From positions 5,642,001-5,706,000 of the forward strand of contig OZ176051.1 in the NCBI GenBank assembly GCA_964247055.1: a DNA stretch of 64,000 nt, in the 5' to 3' direction. Of this stretch, positions 62,493-64,000 are shown in pieces. Source of the stretch: Paragordius varius. Its lineage: Eukaryota; Nematomorpha. The notes beneath the pieces were generated by a model, which searched no databases, was not told where the DNA came from, and was given only the letters and a program-made list of their open reading frames with translations. The number at the start of each line of letters is the position of its first letter. Positions within the stretch are counted from its first letter, which is position 1. Position numbers and translations under genes: made by a program.

Positions 62493-63170
62493 ATGGACAG
62501 CGCATTAAGCTTAGATTTTCTTAAGTTTGTTATACCTATTTCCATTGTTATTGGAGTAGGAAGTGTAATATTTTTGTTTGGCTTTAAAAAAGCTGAAATT
62601 CCTCCATCTTTTGATGATATTAGCGAAGATAAAAAGGGTAAAAAGAAGAAAATAAAATTCGAGAAGGTAAATTTTTTTAATTATCCCTTTTTAGAAAAAC
62701 AAAGCTAAAACAGCGGATAATGCTAAAAAACCTGTTGCTACCAAGAAAAAGGTTGAAACGGAATCTTCAGTATGATTTTCTTTTATTTTTAGGATAAAAC
62801 GGTAAAAAAAGAGGTAACCAAGCCAAAAGATAAAAAATCGAAGGATCAAGAAAAAGTTAGCAATACAGTAACAGGTTTATAAATTTTAATTAACAATTTA
62901 GACGGTAGTTGGACAACAATTCCAACCAAGAAAGAGAAAAAACCAGTAGCCGTGGTCGGAAAACAAAATTCTTCCAACAAAATTTCACCCAGAGTATTTA
63001 TAATTTTTTTAAGTGTTTTAATATTTTAAATATAAAAAATACATTTTTGATTTTTAGGATATGTCTGTAGCCAGTAGTATAACATCTAGCGTTCCAATCG
63101 TTTCCAAGCCTCAACAAATTGTAAATCCGACCCTTATTAACCCTACAACAATCCATCACCATAATATGAA
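62493..63170 (+). CDS. Single-pass membrane protein with lysine-rich cytosolic tail (metadherin/ribosome-receptor-like), 3' end open
   Basis: Exons: 62493-62666, 62695-62769, 62793-62874, 62902-62993, 63058-63170 (ends phase 2, so the gene continues). Seen: MDSALSLDFLKFVIPISIVI, a single hydrophobic helix (about residues 8-30), then a strongly basic tail (KKGKKKKIKFEKK and onward) and the block DGSWTTIPTKKEKK. The layout of N-terminal helix, Lys-rich tail and a DG-x-W-x-T motif recalls metadherin/LYRIC and ribosome-receptor-like ER proteins, but the similarity is too short to name it. Introns are 28, 23, 27 and 64 nt. The next exon may be at 63771, where an acceptor-like CACAAG keeps the frame through LKSPDYLK into MSKEN. 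Confidence 0.75.
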
Positions 63171-63770
63171 GTATGTCTCTTGCACTATAATGTTTTGCAT
63201 ACATTAATTAATAAAATATTATAAAATATCCAATAATGGAAAGGTTTATTTAGCTCAGGAATACCTATTGTAACACTTCTATATTAGGGGGGAGGGGCGT
63301 GGAAAAATTTAGGGATGTAAAAAATAATCTTTATATGCAAGTTAATAACATATGGCACAAACTTAAGGGGTGCAATAAAAAGATTTGCTAGTAATTATTA
63401 AGCCTTTTTTCTTATAACAAACCTACATATCTCGTAATGTAATCTTTTGTCGCAAAAAATTATTTGTAAAAATTAAAACATGATTATTAATTGAAAATGC
63501 CAAAATGGGTATAAATTTAAATAATAATATAGCGGTGAAATAAATGAATTTTGGATTTAACATTACTTGTCTGCCCATTTTTTTGCTTTTGTTTTTTATC
63601 TATTTAAAAAAATTTACAAAGCCACATAATTTAATTCTCGTTTTTTTGGTTCTAATTATATACTATTTGATGAAGGCATGGTCATAAAGTAGTTAGGCAT
63701 CCTTCTTATGCTCTTTCAAATCCTAAATTGCACAATTTTTTGAATTATTGTTAACCGGGGTAGACACAAG
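63171..63770. other. Intron or intergenic spacer with no visible gene
   Basis: AT-rich, with a GC-richer GGGGGGAGGGGCG patch near 63290. Whether it is an intron of the preceding gene or an intergenic gap depends on how 63795 is read. Confidence 0.4.
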
Positions 63771-63794
63771 TTTAAAAAGTCCTGATTATTTAAA

Positions 63795-64000
63795 ATGAGT
63801 AAAGAGAATATTTTTTCCGTTTTAAGCATGAACACAAGCAATGCGAATCCTGCTACAAGACGCTTAGGTTATGACGATGATGATACAATGAGCCCAACTG
63901 CTCTCATGATGATGGAACTTGAAAGACATCAAAGAAAAGCCGCCGCCGCCGCTGCTGCTAATAACGATTCTTTCAACCATGAAATGGCCAATAATGGTGG
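63795..64000 (+). CDS. N-terminal part of an unknown protein with a poly-Ala tract; runs off the window
   Basis: The open frame from ATG 63795 to the edge reads MSKENIFSVLSMNTSNAN, then RRLGYDDDDTMSPTALMMME, LERHQRK, a run of seven alanines coded by GCC/GCT, and an Asn-rich end. The less AT-rich codons and acid/basic blocks look like real coding sequence. I do not recognise the family. Either a new gene starts here, or it is a further exon of the gene at 62493, since splicing at 63770 keeps the frame. Confidence 0.55.
   Translation, partial: MSKENIFSVLSMNTSNANPATRRLGYDDDDTMSPTALMMMELERHQRKAAAAAAANNDSFNHEMANNG

Noticed and set aside
63771-64000. Firmly joining the last exon to the 62493 gene
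   Set aside because: The phase fits, but the acceptor lacks a clear pyrimidine tract and an ATG follows 24 bases later, so both readings stay open.
1-64000. CRISPR arrays, bacterial operons, rRNA or tRNA genes
   Set aside because: None seen; the repeats are eukaryotic transposon or minisatellite types, and no cloverleaf could be recognised by eye, though a tRNA scan was not possible.

Overview
The window is strongly AT-rich nuclear DNA of an animal. The genes are interrupted by GT-AG introns and include a DP transcription factor, a classical cadherin-repeat receptor, an SLC38 amino-acid transporter, a CHID1-like chitinase-domain protein and a YIPF5-like Golgi protein. Mobile DNA is of animal type: hAT, mariner, Helitron and non-LTR retrotransposons. 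The most striking genome-wide trait is that 17 introns are only 22-30 nt long, mixed with introns of hundreds to thousands of nt. The short ones cluster toward the 5' ends of genes. Short 5' introns followed by long 3' introns are known from parasitic flatworms, and near-uniform tiny introns are known from dicyemids, so a flatworm or a reduced spiralian such as a dicyemid or orthonectid is my best guess. I cannot prove the species.

Layout: 1-708 is the 3' end of a hAT element. 1376-6952 (+) is CHID1, with nine exons and a large intron that holds two LINE fragments; it has one apparent frame break. 7.4-10.4 kb holds foldback minisatellites, a tandem duplication and a terminal-inverted-repeat element. 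10396-15481 (+) is the DP gene (nine exons, Asn-rich). 16943-18995 is a complete hAT copy with its target duplication. 19518-26357 (-) is an SLC38A11-like transporter (13 exons whose lengths sum to an exact open frame). 27567-28791 is a probable non-autonomous Helitron with internal tandem repeats. 31053-32506 (-) is a histidine acid phosphatase in one large exon. 35174-36727 (+) is an intronless orphan membrane protein of 517 residues. 37.4-39.6 kb contains exons that look like a fragment of a class C GPCR and a hydrophilic tail. 41136-52147 (-) is a cadherin with about five EC repeats, one transmembrane helix and a very long tail; a second complete hAT copy sits in one of its introns. 52.2-59.1 kb is gene-poor. 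59155-60040 is a decayed mariner. 60218-62407 (-) is YIPF5, sharing an 85-bp divergent promoter gap with a lysine-rich single-pass membrane protein at 62493-63170 (+). A further open exon runs off the right edge from 63795.

The genes do not form an obvious pathway; they are ordinary housekeeping, signalling and adhesion genes. The unusual biology lies in gene structure: introns close to the physical lower limit for splicing, and small terminal-repeat families scattered between the genes. All exon joins below were worked out by eye from frame continuity, splice dinucleotides and remembered family sequences; no alignment was run.
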